DNA of 64,000 nucleotides from the NCBI GenBank assembly GCA_902765735.1, contig CACXBB010000003.1, positions 62,001 to 126,000 of the forward strand, written 5' to 3'. This DNA comes from an uncultured Eubacteriales bacterium (GTDB lineage Bacteria; Bacillota; Clostridia; Christensenellales; Aristaeellaceae). Positions 1-12,124 of the stretch are shown piece by piece (within the stretch, counting starts at the first letter, position 1; each line of letters starts with the position of its first letter). The position numbers were made by a program, and so were the translations under genes. The notes under the pieces were generated by a model. That model ran no database searches, was not told where the DNA came from, and worked only from the letters and a program-made list of their open reading frames with translations.

Positions 1-341
1 ATCAGCTCAACGAAAAGGGCATCAGCTGCGACGCGCCCCAGGTCAACCACCGCACCCGGGCGGACCTGGGCGAATCCGCCGGGACGCTGGTCTCGGAGGC
101 CCGCCGCTCCGGCGATTCGGAGCTGGCCCGGGCCTGCGACGTGCTCGCCCAGTACCTCAGGGGCCAGCGCGCCCCCGCCGCCGACCCCGCCCTGGCCGCC
201 GCCGCGCAGGGCGTGATCGCCCCCGTCAAGGAGTTCATGGCCCTCTCCGGCCAGGCCCGCATGGAGGCCGCCGACGATTTCTGCGCCAACATCGCCGACC
301 GCATCGGGGCGCTGGAGGCCCGCCTCTCCGACGCGACATGA
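1..341 (+). CDS. C-terminal part of an unrecognised protein
   Basis: The frame is open from base 3 with no in-frame start that must be the true one, and it ends in TGA at 339-341, so this is the last ~112 codons of a gene beginning before the window. The visible peptide is rich in Ala, Arg and Glu, looks mostly helical, and contains three cysteines. It has no signal peptide or membrane segment in the visible part. I do not recognise the family. It converges on the leftward gene at 403-1935, with a shared hairpin terminator between them. Confidence 0.6.
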   Translation, partial: QLNEKGISCDAPQVNHRTRADLGESAGTLVSEARRSGDSELARACDVLAQYLRGQRAPAADPALAAAAQGVIAPVKEFMALSGQARMEAADDFCANIADRIGALEARLSDAT

Positions 342-354
342 GATCGCCTCTATG

Positions 355-393
355 AAAACAGACCGAAGTCTCTAAGAGACTTCGGTCTGTTTT
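355..393. terminator. Bidirectional intrinsic terminator
   Basis: A perfect 19-bp inverted repeat (arms 355-373 and 375-393) with A-rich and T-rich ends works on both strands. It lies between two convergent genes. Its core CAGACCGAAGTCT resembles the terminator found downstream of ftsZ at 55629-55644. Confidence 0.9.
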
Positions 394-402
394 TGGTCTG
401 TT

Positions 403-1935
403 TCAGGGCCTGTTCACGGTGAGGTTCAGCCGCGCATGCTTGCCGTTGGTGCTGGTGACGGTGATGGTCGCCTTTCCCTTCTTGACGGCGGTCACCATGC
501 CCTTCTGGTCCACGGTGGCCACGTCCTCGTTGGAGCTTTTCCAGGTCAGGCCGGTCACGGACTTGCCGGGCCAGAGCTTGAGCACCGCGCCCAGGTCCTG
601 CTTCTGCCCCACCTTCATATACTTTCTGGGCTTGTTGAGCCAGACCCTCTCGGGCGAGGGATCGACGGTGACGTGCACGCTCTTCCAGATGCCGTTGTTG
701 GTCAGCACGTAGATCTCGCAGGTGCCCCCGCCCACGGCGGTGACGTCGCCCTTCTTCGACACGGTGGCGACGCCTGGATCGGAGGAGATGAACCGCAGCC
801 GCGGCGCGTGCTTGAGCAGCCGCCCCTTCTTTACGCCCTGAACGCTGCCGGAGACCCGTATGGTCCGGTCGATGCGCAGGGTGATGTCGGCGTGATCCAC
901 CTTGAGGGAGCCCGGATTCACCACGCCCTTGGCGATGCCGCCGGTGATGGCGTGCACCACGGGGCTCAGCTCCAGCACGTACTCCTTCTGCGCGCCCTTC
1001 TTCACCCACGCCCGCACGCAGGCCTTGTAGTTGGTCTTCTTTTTGAGCCCGTCGATCGTCACCTCCGTGGCCCCCTCCACGGAGGCGGCCACCTTGCGGC
1101 CGGTGCTCTTGTCGCTGCACTTCTTGAGAAACACGTCGTAGCCGTCCACGTTGTGGGCTTCCGTCCAGGTGATCCTGAAGGCGTCCTCGCCCTCCGCCGT
1201 CATGGTGGGCAGTATGATGCCGTTGGGGGCCTCGTCGATGGTGGCGGTCATGGCCGGGCACAGGGCGTCGTTGTGGTTTGCGTCCCCCACGTACTTCGCC
1301 ATGAGGGTGTAGGTGTTCGCGTTGACCGCGGCGGGGATGGCGTCGATCCAGTTCGCGCCGCCGTCGGCGCTGTACTGGAGGCCGACCGCCCCCGCGGGCA
1401 GCGCGATCGGAGGCTTCACCAGCGCGTGCAGCTCGCCGTCGTAGGAGGAATTGACGGGCTCGGGCCAGTCCACCACGGGCAGATCGGCCTTCTCGATGGT
1501 GAACCGCACGCTCGCCCGGGGCATGTCCATGTCCTGCATCGGCCCGACGTAGGCGGTGTAGGTCCCGGCGTTGACCGGCGCGGCGCTCGAATAGTTGTTC
1601 TCCCCGTCCACATAGGTGATGGTGTGCCTGCGCCCGAATACCTTTTTGTTGAAATCCTCGTTGAGCGCGGCGGGCTTCGGCTTGCCGGAATAGGACAGAC
1701 CCTCCGGCGGGCGGATCGTGAGGGTCAGGCCCTCGGTGATGTCGCAGGCGCCCGCGCCGTCGCAGCGGGCCGTGATGGTGTCCCCCGCGGCGGTGAAGTG
1801 CCAGTCGTGGGTGTGGGACGCCGTCTCGGCCAGGCCAGAGAACGCGCCGAATACGCCCATGCTCAGCGCCAGCATCAGCGCCACCGCAAAGCCGGTCATT
1901 CGTTTCATTCTCATCATTCGCGTTCCCATTGTCAT
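403..1935 (-). CDS. Secreted Ig-like / fibronectin / Big_2 repeat protein
   Basis: The protein has ~510 residues and begins with a signal peptide (hydrophobic stretch after a Met/Arg-rich start, cleavage near GLAETA). It continues with MBG/Ig-like modules (about 70-240, including a GDANHNDALCPAM segment), an Fn3-like module (about 245-330, GYDVFLKKC) and two Big_2-like modules (about 345-425 and 430-510, with ATVSKKGDVTAV and ATVDQKGMVTAV). Such proteins are usually extracellular adhesins or wall-associated proteins. No LPXTG motif or membrane anchor is seen. Several Met codons (1935, 1929, 1908) could start it and none has a strong ribosome site. Its C-terminal modules resemble those of the frameshifted surface protein at 15649-17205, which suggests shared origin or shared export and attachment. 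Confidence 0.8.
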   Translation of the reverse strand: MTMGTRMMRMKRMTGFAVALMLALSMGVFGAFSGLAETASHTHDWHFTAAGDTITARCDGAGACDITEGLTLTIRPPEGLSYSGKPKPAALNEDFNKKVFGRRHTITYVDGENNYSSAAPVNAGTYTAYVGPMQDMDMPRASVRFTIEKADLPVVDWPEPVNSSYDGELHALVKPPIALPAGAVGLQYSADGGANWIDAIPAAVNANTYTLMAKYVGDANHNDALCPAMTATIDEAPNGIILPTMTAEGEDAFRITWTEAHNVDGYDVFLKKCSDKSTGRKVAASVEGATEVTIDGLKKKTNYKACVRAWVKKGAQKEYVLELSPVVHAITGGIAKGVVNPGSLKVDHADITLRIDRTIRVSGSVQGVKKGRLLKHAPRLRFISSDPGVATVSKKGDVTAVGGGTCEIYVLTNNGIWKSVHVTVDPSPERVWLNKPRKYMKVGQKQDLGAVLKLWPGKSVTGLTWKSSNEDVATVDQKGMVTAVKKGKATITVTSTNGKHARLNLTVNRP

Positions 1936-1989
1936 AGCAGATGCGGATTATTGAGCGATAATCGTCCTTTCGTGGTTATTTTCTTCCCG

Positions 1990-5648
<3,659 letters not shown>

Positions 5649-5678
5649 AGCGCTCCTCCTGTTTTATTCCTTACGCCC

Positions 5679-5707
5679 AATATACACGACCGGGCGAAAA
5701 AAGTCAA
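5679..5707 (-). promoter_or_regulatory. Sigma-A-type promoter for the 5648/lacZ transcript
   Basis: On the minus strand TTGACT (5702-5707), a 17-nt spacer and TATATT (5679-5684) lie about 30 nt before the ATG at 5648. Confidence 0.7.
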
Positions 5708-5741
5708 CCGCGTGAGTTTTGATCAAGGTCGTCCCTTCTCC

Positions 5742-6998
5742 TCACCGCACCTGCCCGTGCCCCCGCACGACGTACTTGTAGGTGGTCAGCTCCTCCAGGC
5801 CCATGGGCCCGCGGGCGTGCAGCTTCTGGGTGGAGATGCCCATTTCGCAGCCCAGGCCAAACTCGCCGCCGTCGGTGAAGCGGGTGGAGCAGTTGAGGTA
5901 GACCGCGGCGCTGTCCACGGACCGGGCGAAGGCGTCGAGCACCGCGGGGTCCTCGGAGATCACGGCCTCGCTGTGGCCGGTGGAGTGCGCCGCGATGTGG
6001 GCGATGGCCTGATCGGCGCTGTCCACGACGCCCACGGCGAGTATGTAGTCCAGAAATTCGGTGTCGAAGTCCCTGTCCCCGGCGGGCGTGCCGTCGATGA
6101 TCCGCGCCGCCCGGGCATCCAGCCTAAGCTCCACGGGCGTCAGCCCCTTCGCCGCGCGGCCGTCCACGAGCCGCGCCTTCAGCTTCGGCAGGAATGCGTC
6201 GGCCACGGCGCCGTGCACCAGCAGCACCTCCTCGGCGTTGCACACCGAGGGGCGGCTGGTCTTGGCGTTTTCGATGATGTCCAGCGCCATCGCCTGGTCG
6301 GCGGCGACGTCCACGTAGACGTGGCAGATGCCGGTGCCGGTCTGTATGCAGGGCACCTTGGCGTTCTCGGTGACGGCGCGTATCAGCCCCGCGCCGCCGC
6401 GGGGGATCAGCAGGTCCACCAGCCCCATGGCGGTCATGAGGTCGTTTGCGGACTGCCGGGTGGTGTCCTGCACCAGCTGTACCAGCTCGGCGGGCAGGCC
6501 CACGGCCTCGAGTCCCTTTTGAAGCGCCCTGACGATGGCGTCGGCAGAGCGAAACGCCTCCTTGCCGCCCCGGAGCACGCAGGCGCTCCCGGCCTTGAGG
6601 GCCAGGGCGGCGGCGTCGGAGGTGACGTTGGGCCGGCTCTCGTAGATGATGGCGATGACGCCCATGGCCACCCGGGTGCGCTCGATCACCAGGCCGTTGG
6701 GCCGCTCTACCCGGGAGATCACCGCCCCCACGGGGTCGCTCAGCGCCGCCACCTCGCGGATGCCGTCGGCCATGCCCGCGATGCGCTCCGGCGTCAGGCG
6801 CAGGCGGTCCAGCATCACGTCGCTGATGCGGCCCTTGGCGGCGTCCAGGTCCAGCGCGTTGGCGGCGAGTATGTCCGCCCGGCAGGCGATCAGTTGATCC
6901 GCCATGGCGCAGAGGGCGGCGTTCTTCAGTTCGGTGTTCGCACTCTGCAGCGCGGGCCAGGCGGCCCGGGCCTTTTTGAGGATGTCGATGGTGGTCAT
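5742..6998 (-). CDS. proA: Glutamate-5-semialdehyde dehydrogenase (gamma-glutamyl phosphate reductase)
   Basis: This enzyme does the second step of proline synthesis, the NADPH reduction of glutamyl 5-phosphate to the semialdehyde. The 418 residues match the family length. The catalytic Cys lies in [10 protein letters not shown] (C253), and the conserved [11 protein letters not shown] and IPRGGAGLI segments are present. The start at 6998 is chosen because its ATG overlaps the proB stop as ATGA; the frame stays open upstream to 7688, but only inside proB. The 4-nt overlap implies translational coupling with proB. Confidence 0.96.
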   Translation of the reverse strand: MTTIDILKKARAAWPALQSANTELKNAALCAMADQLIACRADILAANALDLDAAKGRISDVMLDRLRLTPERIAGMADGIREVAALSDPVGAVISRVERPNGLVIERTRVAMGVIAIIYESRPNVTSDAAALALKAGSACVLRGGKEAFRSADAIVRALQKGLEAVGLPAELVQLVQDTTRQSANDLMTAMGLVDLLIPRGGAGLIRAVTENAKVPCIQTGTGICHVYVDVAADQAMALDIIENAKTSRPSVCNAEEVLLVHGAVADAFLPKLKARLVDGRAAKGLTPVELRLDARAARIIDGTPAGDRDFDTEFLDYILAVGVVDSADQAIAHIAAHSTGHSEAVISEDPAVLDAFARSVDSAAVYLNCSTRFTDGGEFGLGCEMGISTQKLHARGPMGLEELTTYKYVVRGHGQVR

Positions 6999-7768
6999 AG
7001 GTCTCTCCTCCCGATGAATCGCGTGCCGACGGGCCCGCCGTCGATGATGTCGTAGAGCTTTTCGGGCTGCGCGCCGTTGGCGATGACCATGTCGATGCCG
7101 GAGGCCATGGCGATGCGTGCGGCCCGCAGCTTGGTCACCATGCCCCCGGTGCCCAGGGAGGTGCCGTTGCCCCCCGCCAGCGCCTCGATGCCGGGGGTGA
7201 TCTCGTCCACCCGGTCGATCAGGCGGGCGTCCGGGTCGCTCCTGGGGTCGGCGGTGTGCAGCCCCTCGATGTCCGACAGCACCACCAGCAGGTCGGCGTT
7301 GACCGTGGCGGCCACGATGGCGGACAGCGTATCGTTGTCGCCGATGACGATCTCGTCGGTGGCGATGGTGTCGTTTTCGTTGATGACCGGCAGGGCCCGA
7401 AGCTCCAAAAGCCGGTAGAGGGTGTTGTGGAAGTTCTCGCGGCGCACCGGGTCCTCCACGTCGCTGCCGGTCACCAGAAGCTGAGCCACGGTGTGGTTGT
7501 ACTCGGAGAACAGCCGGTCGTAGGTGTACATCAGCTCGCACTGGCCCACGGCGGCGGCGGCCTGCTTGGTGGGGATGTCCTCCGGGCGGCTGGACAGCGA
7601 CAGCTTGCCCACGCCCATGCCGATGGCCCCCGAGGACACCAGGATCACCTCGTGCCCGGCGTTCTTGATGTCGGAGAGCACCTTGCACAGCGCCTCCACC
7701 CGGCGGATGTTCATGTGCCCGGTCCTGTGGGCCAGCGTGGACGTGCCCACCTTCACCACGATTCTCAT
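6995..7768 (-). CDS. proB: Glutamate 5-kinase
   Basis: This kinase phosphorylates glutamate on its gamma-carboxyl, the first and normally feedback-inhibited step of proline synthesis. The 257 residues hold a complete amino-acid kinase fold: VKVGTST at the N terminus, VSSGAIGMG near 48, INENDT near 128 and the GTGGM loop near 207. The C-terminal PUA domain of the ~370-residue enzymes is absent, as in many short ProB proteins. The gene leads the proB-proA operon and overlaps proA by 4 nt. A promoter is visible at 7791-7819. Confidence 0.95.
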   Translation of the reverse strand: MRIVVKVGTSTLAHRTGHMNIRRVEALCKVLSDIKNAGHEVILVSSGAIGMGVGKLSLSSRPEDIPTKQAAAAVGQCELMYTYDRLFSEYNHTVAQLLVTGSDVEDPVRRENFHNTLYRLLELRALPVINENDTIATDEIVIGDNDTLSAIVAATVNADLLVVLSDIEGLHTADPRSDPDARLIDRVDEITPGIEALAGGNGTSLGTGGMVTKLRAARIAMASGIDMVIANGAQPEKLYDIIDGGPVGTRFIGRRDL

Positions 7769-7790
7769 GTTGCCATCACCTCATACCCCG

Positions 7791-7819
7791 ATTTTAACAC
7801 GTGAATCAGGGCGGGACAA
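7791..7819 (-). promoter_or_regulatory. Promoter of proBA
   Basis: Minus-strand TTGTCC (7814-7819), a 17-nt spacer and TAAAAT (7791-7796), 22 nt before the proB ATG. Hexamers match the sigma-A consensus at 4/6 and 5/6 positions. Confidence 0.6.
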
Positions 7820-7883
7820 CGGATTGTGTGTAAATCTTATTGAATGGAAGCAATCCAACATAATTCCGCCCCAAATTCGTCAT

Positions 7884-7912
7884 TTGTCATGGGCGCAGGG
7901 GTGTGCTATAAT
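7884..7912 (+). promoter_or_regulatory. Promoter of the 8009 gene
   Basis: TTGTCA (7884-7889), a 17-nt spacer and a perfect TATAAT (7907-7912). The heptamer inverted-repeat element begins at the next base, so it forms the 5' untranslated leader. Confidence 0.75.
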
Positions 7913-7994
7913 GAGAGTGCAGAGTTCAGAGTGCAGAGTGCAGTTTGGTTTGCCATCTGTATCTCCACTCTCCACTCTTCACTCTTCACTCTCA
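7913..7994. repeat. Heptamer-arm inverted repeat in the 5' leader
   Basis: A purine-rich arm of 7-nt units such as AGAGTGC (7914-7942) pairs with a pyrimidine-rich arm (7963-7993, units of the type CACTCTC). A loop of about 20 nt separates them. It lies between the -10 box and the ribosome site (AAAGGGG, 7997-8003) of the next gene. Related elements occur at 22361, 45530, 58475, 62089 and 63586. Confidence 0.8.
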
Positions 7995-8008
7995 ATAAAG
8001 GGGACTGT

Positions 8009-8779
8009 ATGAATATGAAGAAGCGGATTGCGATATTGCTTGCGGCGGCGCTGATGCTGAGCCTCGGCGCACTGGCGCAGGACGGCGCGAAGAGCGCCGA
8101 AGCGACGGACGGCTCGAAGCTGCCCGCACCGGAGGTGGTGGCCGAGATGGAGAGCGCGGAGGCCGCCGTGGCACCTGCGGAAACCGACGCGCCGGCGGCG
8201 GAGGCTGCCGAAGAGCCGGCAGCGACCGACGAAGCGAAGGCGGAGGCCGCCGACGCGCCCGAGGCGACGGAGATTCCCGAGGCCGAGGCCACGCCGGAGC
8301 CCGACGCCGAAGCTACGGAACAGCCGGAGGATCAGCCCACCGAGCAGCCCGAGATCGATGCCACGGAGCAGCCCGCCGCCCAGACCTGCGCGGTGTGGTT
8401 TGAGGAGGGCTTCGGCCTGAGCCTGCCCGGGGACTGGCTGAGCTACCCGGTGTCCGATGCCGACCGGGCCGCCGGCATACGCTACGCCCTGGGCGACGCC
8501 GCGGGCGCGAACATGCTCTACATCCAGTTCAAGCCCACCCGCATGACGGACATCGACGCCCTCACCGAGGCGGTGGAGAGCACCGACGGGCTGGACAAGA
8601 CCGGCACCCTCACCTTCGGCGGCACGGATTTCGTGGCCTTCATCGACGCCCGGCAGAACGCGAGCTGCTGCGCTACCCTCTGGGGCGACGAGCTGGCGGT
8701 GTTCGCCTTCACGCCCCAGACCGATTCCGACTTCATGCTCACCGCGTCGCAGCTGATGGAGTCCTTCAGCACGCTGTAA
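8009..8779 (+). CDS. Secreted protein with Ala/Glu/Pro-rich linker
   Basis: The protein has 256 residues. A signal peptide (cleaved near ALAQDG) is followed by a long low-complexity stretch (~30-125) of Ala, Glu, Thr and Pro with ATE-QPE type repeats. A compact C-terminal domain (~128-256) begins AVWFEEGFGLSLP and ends ASQLMESFSTL. The linker resembles wall-spanning spacers of Clostridia surface proteins. The family of the C-terminal domain is not recognised. The start is set by AAAGGGG at 7997-8003; the frame is open further upstream but crosses the heptamer element. A second Met at 8015 is also possible. A strong terminator follows. Confidence 0.75.
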   Translation: MNMKKRIAILLAAALMLSLGALAQDGAKSAEATDGSKLPAPEVVAEMESAEAAVAPAETDAPAAEAAEEPAATDEAKAEAADAPEATEIPEAEATPEPDAEATEQPEDQPTEQPEIDATEQPAAQTCAVWFEEGFGLSLPGDWLSYPVSDADRAAGIRYALGDAAGANMLYIQFKPTRMTDIDALTEAVESTDGLDKTGTLTFGGTDFVAFIDARQNASCCATLWGDELAVFAFTPQTDSDFMLTASQLMESFSTL

Positions 8780-8804
8780 TACTTCCGAAACAAACGTCCC
8801 TTTA

Positions 8805-8850
8805 GAACCGGCGTTATCTGGATTTATGATCCAAATGACGCCGGTTTTTA
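8805..8850 (+). terminator. Intrinsic terminator after the 8009 gene
   Basis: The stem AACCGGCGT...ACGCCGGTT has an inner paired segment (TGGAT/ATCCA) and is followed by TTTTTA, 26 nt after the stop codon. Confidence 0.9.
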
Positions 8851-8984
8851 CTATATTCCGTAATATTTGCAATCAAATTGTTAGAGATAAAAACGCTTTC
8901 TGAACACTTTTTGTGCTTTACAAATCATGATTTAAATGCGACAATTATAAGACCGGAAATTGTGACAGAGGTAGTTACAAAAAG

Positions 8985-10490
8985 ATGAAGCGCTTGTCTG
9001 TTCTGCTTATCATTGTGCTCGTGGCGGGTCTCATCAGCGGATGCCGCTATGCTATAATCGAAGAGGATTCCAGACTGGTCAGCGGCTGGGCCGCGCTGGC
9101 GGAGAGCGAGGGGGAAACCCTGTTCAGGATCGACGACATCGACACCGATTTCTTCGACAACGCCCCGCCCGTCGATTTCACCCCCAAGCCCACCGACACC
9201 CCGAAGCCCACCCGCGAGCCCAAGCCCACGCCCACGCCGGACCCCAACGCCACCAAGCCCCCCATCGGCCTGCGCAGCCGGGACGAGGAGGGCGAAAACG
9301 CGGTGTATAAGCTCCAGGCGGAGCTGGTGGAGCTGGGCTATCTGGACGACGACCCCGACGGCAGGTTCGGCTCCCGCACCCTCAAGGCGCTCAAGCGCTT
9401 CCAGAAGGACCACGGCCTCAAGCAGAGCGGCGTGCTGGACGCGGAGACGGAGGCCGCGCTGTTCCCCCAGCCCGCGGTGACCACCGCCCCCGAGGACGTG
9501 CTGTTCGCGGAGGGCGCCTCCGGCCGGGACGTGCGGATGATGCAGCGCAGGCTTCGGCAGTACGGCTTCTACACCCGCAGCATCAGCAGCATCTACGACG
9601 AATACACCGCCGATCAGGTGCAGGCCTTCCAGGAATACGCCGTGGAATACTACGGCACCGAATACGACGATCCCATGCCCGCGGCGGAGTCGCTCGCGGC
9701 GCTTGACGCCGGGACGACCGCCGGGCCCTCGACAATGGACATCGCCATTCCGGAGATGCCCACGCTGGAGCCGGAGCCCACCCTGCGGCCCCATCACGCG
9801 CTGGACGGCGTGGTGAGCGAAAACCTGTATCAGTATCTGTCGGAGGACCGCTTCCCCACCTACCGCCTCACGGTGCAGCGCGGGGATACCGGCATCGAGG
9901 TGGAGCGCGTGCAGCGCCGCCTGACCACGCTGGATTTCTACTATGAGAACATCACCGGCGAGTACGACAAGCCCACCGCCCAGGCCATGAAGAGCTTCCA
10001 GAAACGCAACAGCCTGCAGGACACCGGCATCGCCGATGAGGAGACCCAGCGCCTGCTGTTCTCCGAGGACGCCGCCGCCAGCGAGCAGGTCGAGCAGCCC
10101 TTCTACATCAAGGTCTCCATCGACGAGCAGCGGGTGTACGTGTACCGCTGGTCCGACGGCGGCTACAACCAGTTGATCAAGTCCATGATCTGCTCCACCG
10201 GCTACGGCAGCACCACCCCCAAGGGCGTGTTCGTTTCGCCGGGCCAGAGGGACGCCCGCTGGCACTACTTCGCGGAGTATCACTGCTGGGCCCAGTATGC
10301 CTTCATCATCAAGGGCAACATACTGTTCCACTCGGTGATCTATTCCGGCAAGAGCGAGGCCACCCTGCGGCGCAGCACCCTGGCCAACCTGGGCCACAAG
10401 GCCTCCCACGGCTGCGTGCGCCTCAGGGTGGAGGACGCCAAGTGGATCTACGAGCACTGCGGCGAGGGCCAGGTGATCGAGATCTACTGA
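8985..10490 (+). CDS. L,D-transpeptidase lipoprotein with three peptidoglycan-binding domains
   Basis: A YkuD-type enzyme of 501 residues that cross-links peptidoglycan through L,D peptide bonds or attaches proteins to it. It starts with a lipoprotein signal (lipobox LISGC, Cys20). A Thr/Pro/Lys linker follows (~58-90, PTDTPKPTREPKPTP). Three PG_binding_1 repeats lie at about 100-165, 180-235 and 297-362 (RTLKALKRFQKDHGL, TAQAMKSFQKRNSL). The C-terminal YkuD domain (~370-500) carries the catalytic SHGCVRL. It is anchored outside the membrane. No strong ribosome site precedes the ATG. The next gene is a paralogue in the same direction, though it has its own leader. Confidence 0.92.
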   Translation: MKRLSVLLIIVLVAGLISGCRYAIIEEDSRLVSGWAALAESEGETLFRIDDIDTDFFDNAPPVDFTPKPTDTPKPTREPKPTPTPDPNATKPPIGLRSRDEEGENAVYKLQAELVELGYLDDDPDGRFGSRTLKALKRFQKDHGLKQSGVLDAETEAALFPQPAVTTAPEDVLFAEGASGRDVRMMQRRLRQYGFYTRSISSIYDEYTADQVQAFQEYAVEYYGTEYDDPMPAAESLAALDAGTTAGPSTMDIAIPEMPTLEPEPTLRPHHALDGVVSENLYQYLSEDRFPTYRLTVQRGDTGIEVERVQRRLTTLDFYYENITGEYDKPTAQAMKSFQKRNSLQDTGIADEETQRLLFSEDAAASEQVEQPFYIKVSIDEQRVYVYRWSDGGYNQLIKSMICSTGYGSTTPKGVFVSPGQRDARWHYFAEYHCWAQYAFIIKGNILFHSVIYSGKSEATLRRSTLANLGHKASHGCVRLRVEDAKWIYEHCGEGQVIEIY

Positions 10491-10665
10491 CGGCCGTCCG
10501 CGCGGATGCTGCAAATGTGACTATTTTTGTAACATATGTAACAATAAACACACAGTTCGTAAAAAATTAATCCGTACGCCACATATTCCAACACAATATG
10601 GCGTATAATAAGTACAGTTGTCATTGAAATACATTACATCATACCTGAGACGGGAGTGTATATAA

Positions 10666-12063
10666 TTGTTTAAGCGTATCATCGTCGCCGGATTGATTCT
10701 CGCCCTGCTGTCGTCATCGACGGCGTGCCTGTGCGAAGACGGCATGTCCGCGGGCGAGGCCCTGTTCGGCCCGGGCAACTACGGCACGCAGCTCGAGGGC
10801 GGCGCGACGGACGCCGACATGTACGGCGCCAACGACACCGCCTCCGCCAGCAACTACCCCACCCTCCGGCTGGGCGACAGCGATTCCAGCGACGGCGTGG
10901 CTTACATCGTGTTCATGCAGAACCGGCTGATCGAGCTGGGCTATCTCAACGACGACGCCGACGGCACCTACGGCGCGAACACCGAGGTGGCGGTGCGCGA
11001 GTTCCAGAAGAACAACGGCCTGCAGGCCACCGGCATCGCGGACCCCTACACCCAGGAGATGCTGTACTCCAACAACCCCGGCATCGTGGCCGCCACCGTG
11101 GACAACACCGTGTTCGGCAGCGACACCATGCGGGTGCAGAACGCCATGTCCCAGTGGGGCTTCATGTTCTCCAAGGTGGACGGCAAGATGGGCGAGAACA
11201 CCCGCACCGCCATCAAGAGCTTCAAGGAGTACATGGCCACCGTCGATCCCACCTACGGCGTCACCCCCACCCCCGCCCCCACCGAGGTTCCGGAGGTCAA
11301 CACCAACACCACCTTCGGCGACATGCCCGTGGCGATGGACGTGCTGCTGGAGGGCGCAAACCCCATCATCGTCAAGGCCGACGGCGAGATCGACGCCCCC
11401 CTGCTGGAGTACGTGGACGGTGAAAAGGTCTTCCAGGTGTTCCGCCAGGTGGTGCGCAACGGCGACAGCGGCGACGAGGTGATGCGCGTACAGAAGCGCC
11501 TGAAGGCCCTCAAGTACCTCTACACCGCCGACGGCAGCTTCGGCAGCATGACCGAGAACGCCCTCAAGTACTTCCAGCGCAAAAACGGCCTCACCGAGAC
11601 CGGCATCGCCGATCAGGACACCCAGATGCAGCTGTTCTCCGCCGCCGCGCTGCCCTCTGAGGAGTACGTGTTCCCCTATAAGATCATCGTCGACATCGGC
11701 GACCAGCGCGTGTACGTGGGCAAGTGGAACGGCTCCTCCTACAAGGACCTGGTGAAGAAGTTCAAGTGCTCCACCGGCAAGGACCACACCCCCACCCCCA
11801 CCGGCACCTATCAGGCCGGCGGCCGCGCGGGCGGCGAGTGGTACTACTTCAAGGACTTCAACTGCTACGCCAAGTGGGCCACCCGCATCGTCGGCGGCAT
11901 ACTGTTCCACTCCGTCACCTATAACTCCCACAAGCGTCCCTCCGGCTCCGTCAGCGGCCTGGGCCGCAAGGCCTCCCACGGCTGCATCCGCTTGAGCGTC
12001 GAAAACGCCAAGTGGATCTACGACAACTGCCCCAGGGGCACCACCGTGGTCATCCAGAAATAA
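10666..12063 (+). CDS. L,D-transpeptidase with peptidoglycan-binding domains
   Basis: A paralogue of the 8985 gene (465 residues) with the same order: export signal, PG_binding_1 repeats (about 62-128, 150-190 and 268-330) and a YkuD domain (~340-465) with SHGCIRL. The export signal ends SSSTACLCEDG. A cysteine is present, but the residue three before it is Ser, so a normal lipobox is doubtful and signal peptidase I cleavage is possible. The start is TTG at 10666, supported by GGGAG at 10652-10656. Tandem LDT genes suggest 3-3 cross-links are important here. A strong bidirectional terminator follows. Confidence 0.9.
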   Translation: MFKRIIVAGLILALLSSSTACLCEDGMSAGEALFGPGNYGTQLEGGATDADMYGANDTASASNYPTLRLGDSDSSDGVAYIVFMQNRLIELGYLNDDADGTYGANTEVAVREFQKNNGLQATGIADPYTQEMLYSNNPGIVAATVDNTVFGSDTMRVQNAMSQWGFMFSKVDGKMGENTRTAIKSFKEYMATVDPTYGVTPTPAPTEVPEVNTNTTFGDMPVAMDVLLEGANPIIVKADGEIDAPLLEYVDGEKVFQVFRQVVRNGDSGDEVMRVQKRLKALKYLYTADGSFGSMTENALKYFQRKNGLTETGIADQDTQMQLFSAAALPSEEYVFPYKIIVDIGDQRVYVGKWNGSSYKDLVKKFKCSTGKDHTPTPTGTYQAGGRAGGEWYYFKDFNCYAKWATRIVGGILFHSVTYNSHKRPSGSVSGLGRKASHGCIRLSVENAKWIYDNCPRGTTVVIQK

Positions 12064-12064
12064 T

Positions 12065-12124
12065 AAAACCCCATGCGAAAAGGCCGCCGGAATCGGTTCC
12101 GGCGGCCTTTTCGCGTGGGGTTTT
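12065..12124. terminator. Long bidirectional terminator between LDT and leuS
   Basis: Nested inverted repeat: AAAACCCC...GGGGTTTT outside and AAAAGGCCGCCGG...CCGGCGGCCTTTT inside, with a short loop. It ends both the rightward LDT gene and the leftward leuS gene and overlaps the last bases of leuS. Confidence 0.93.
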
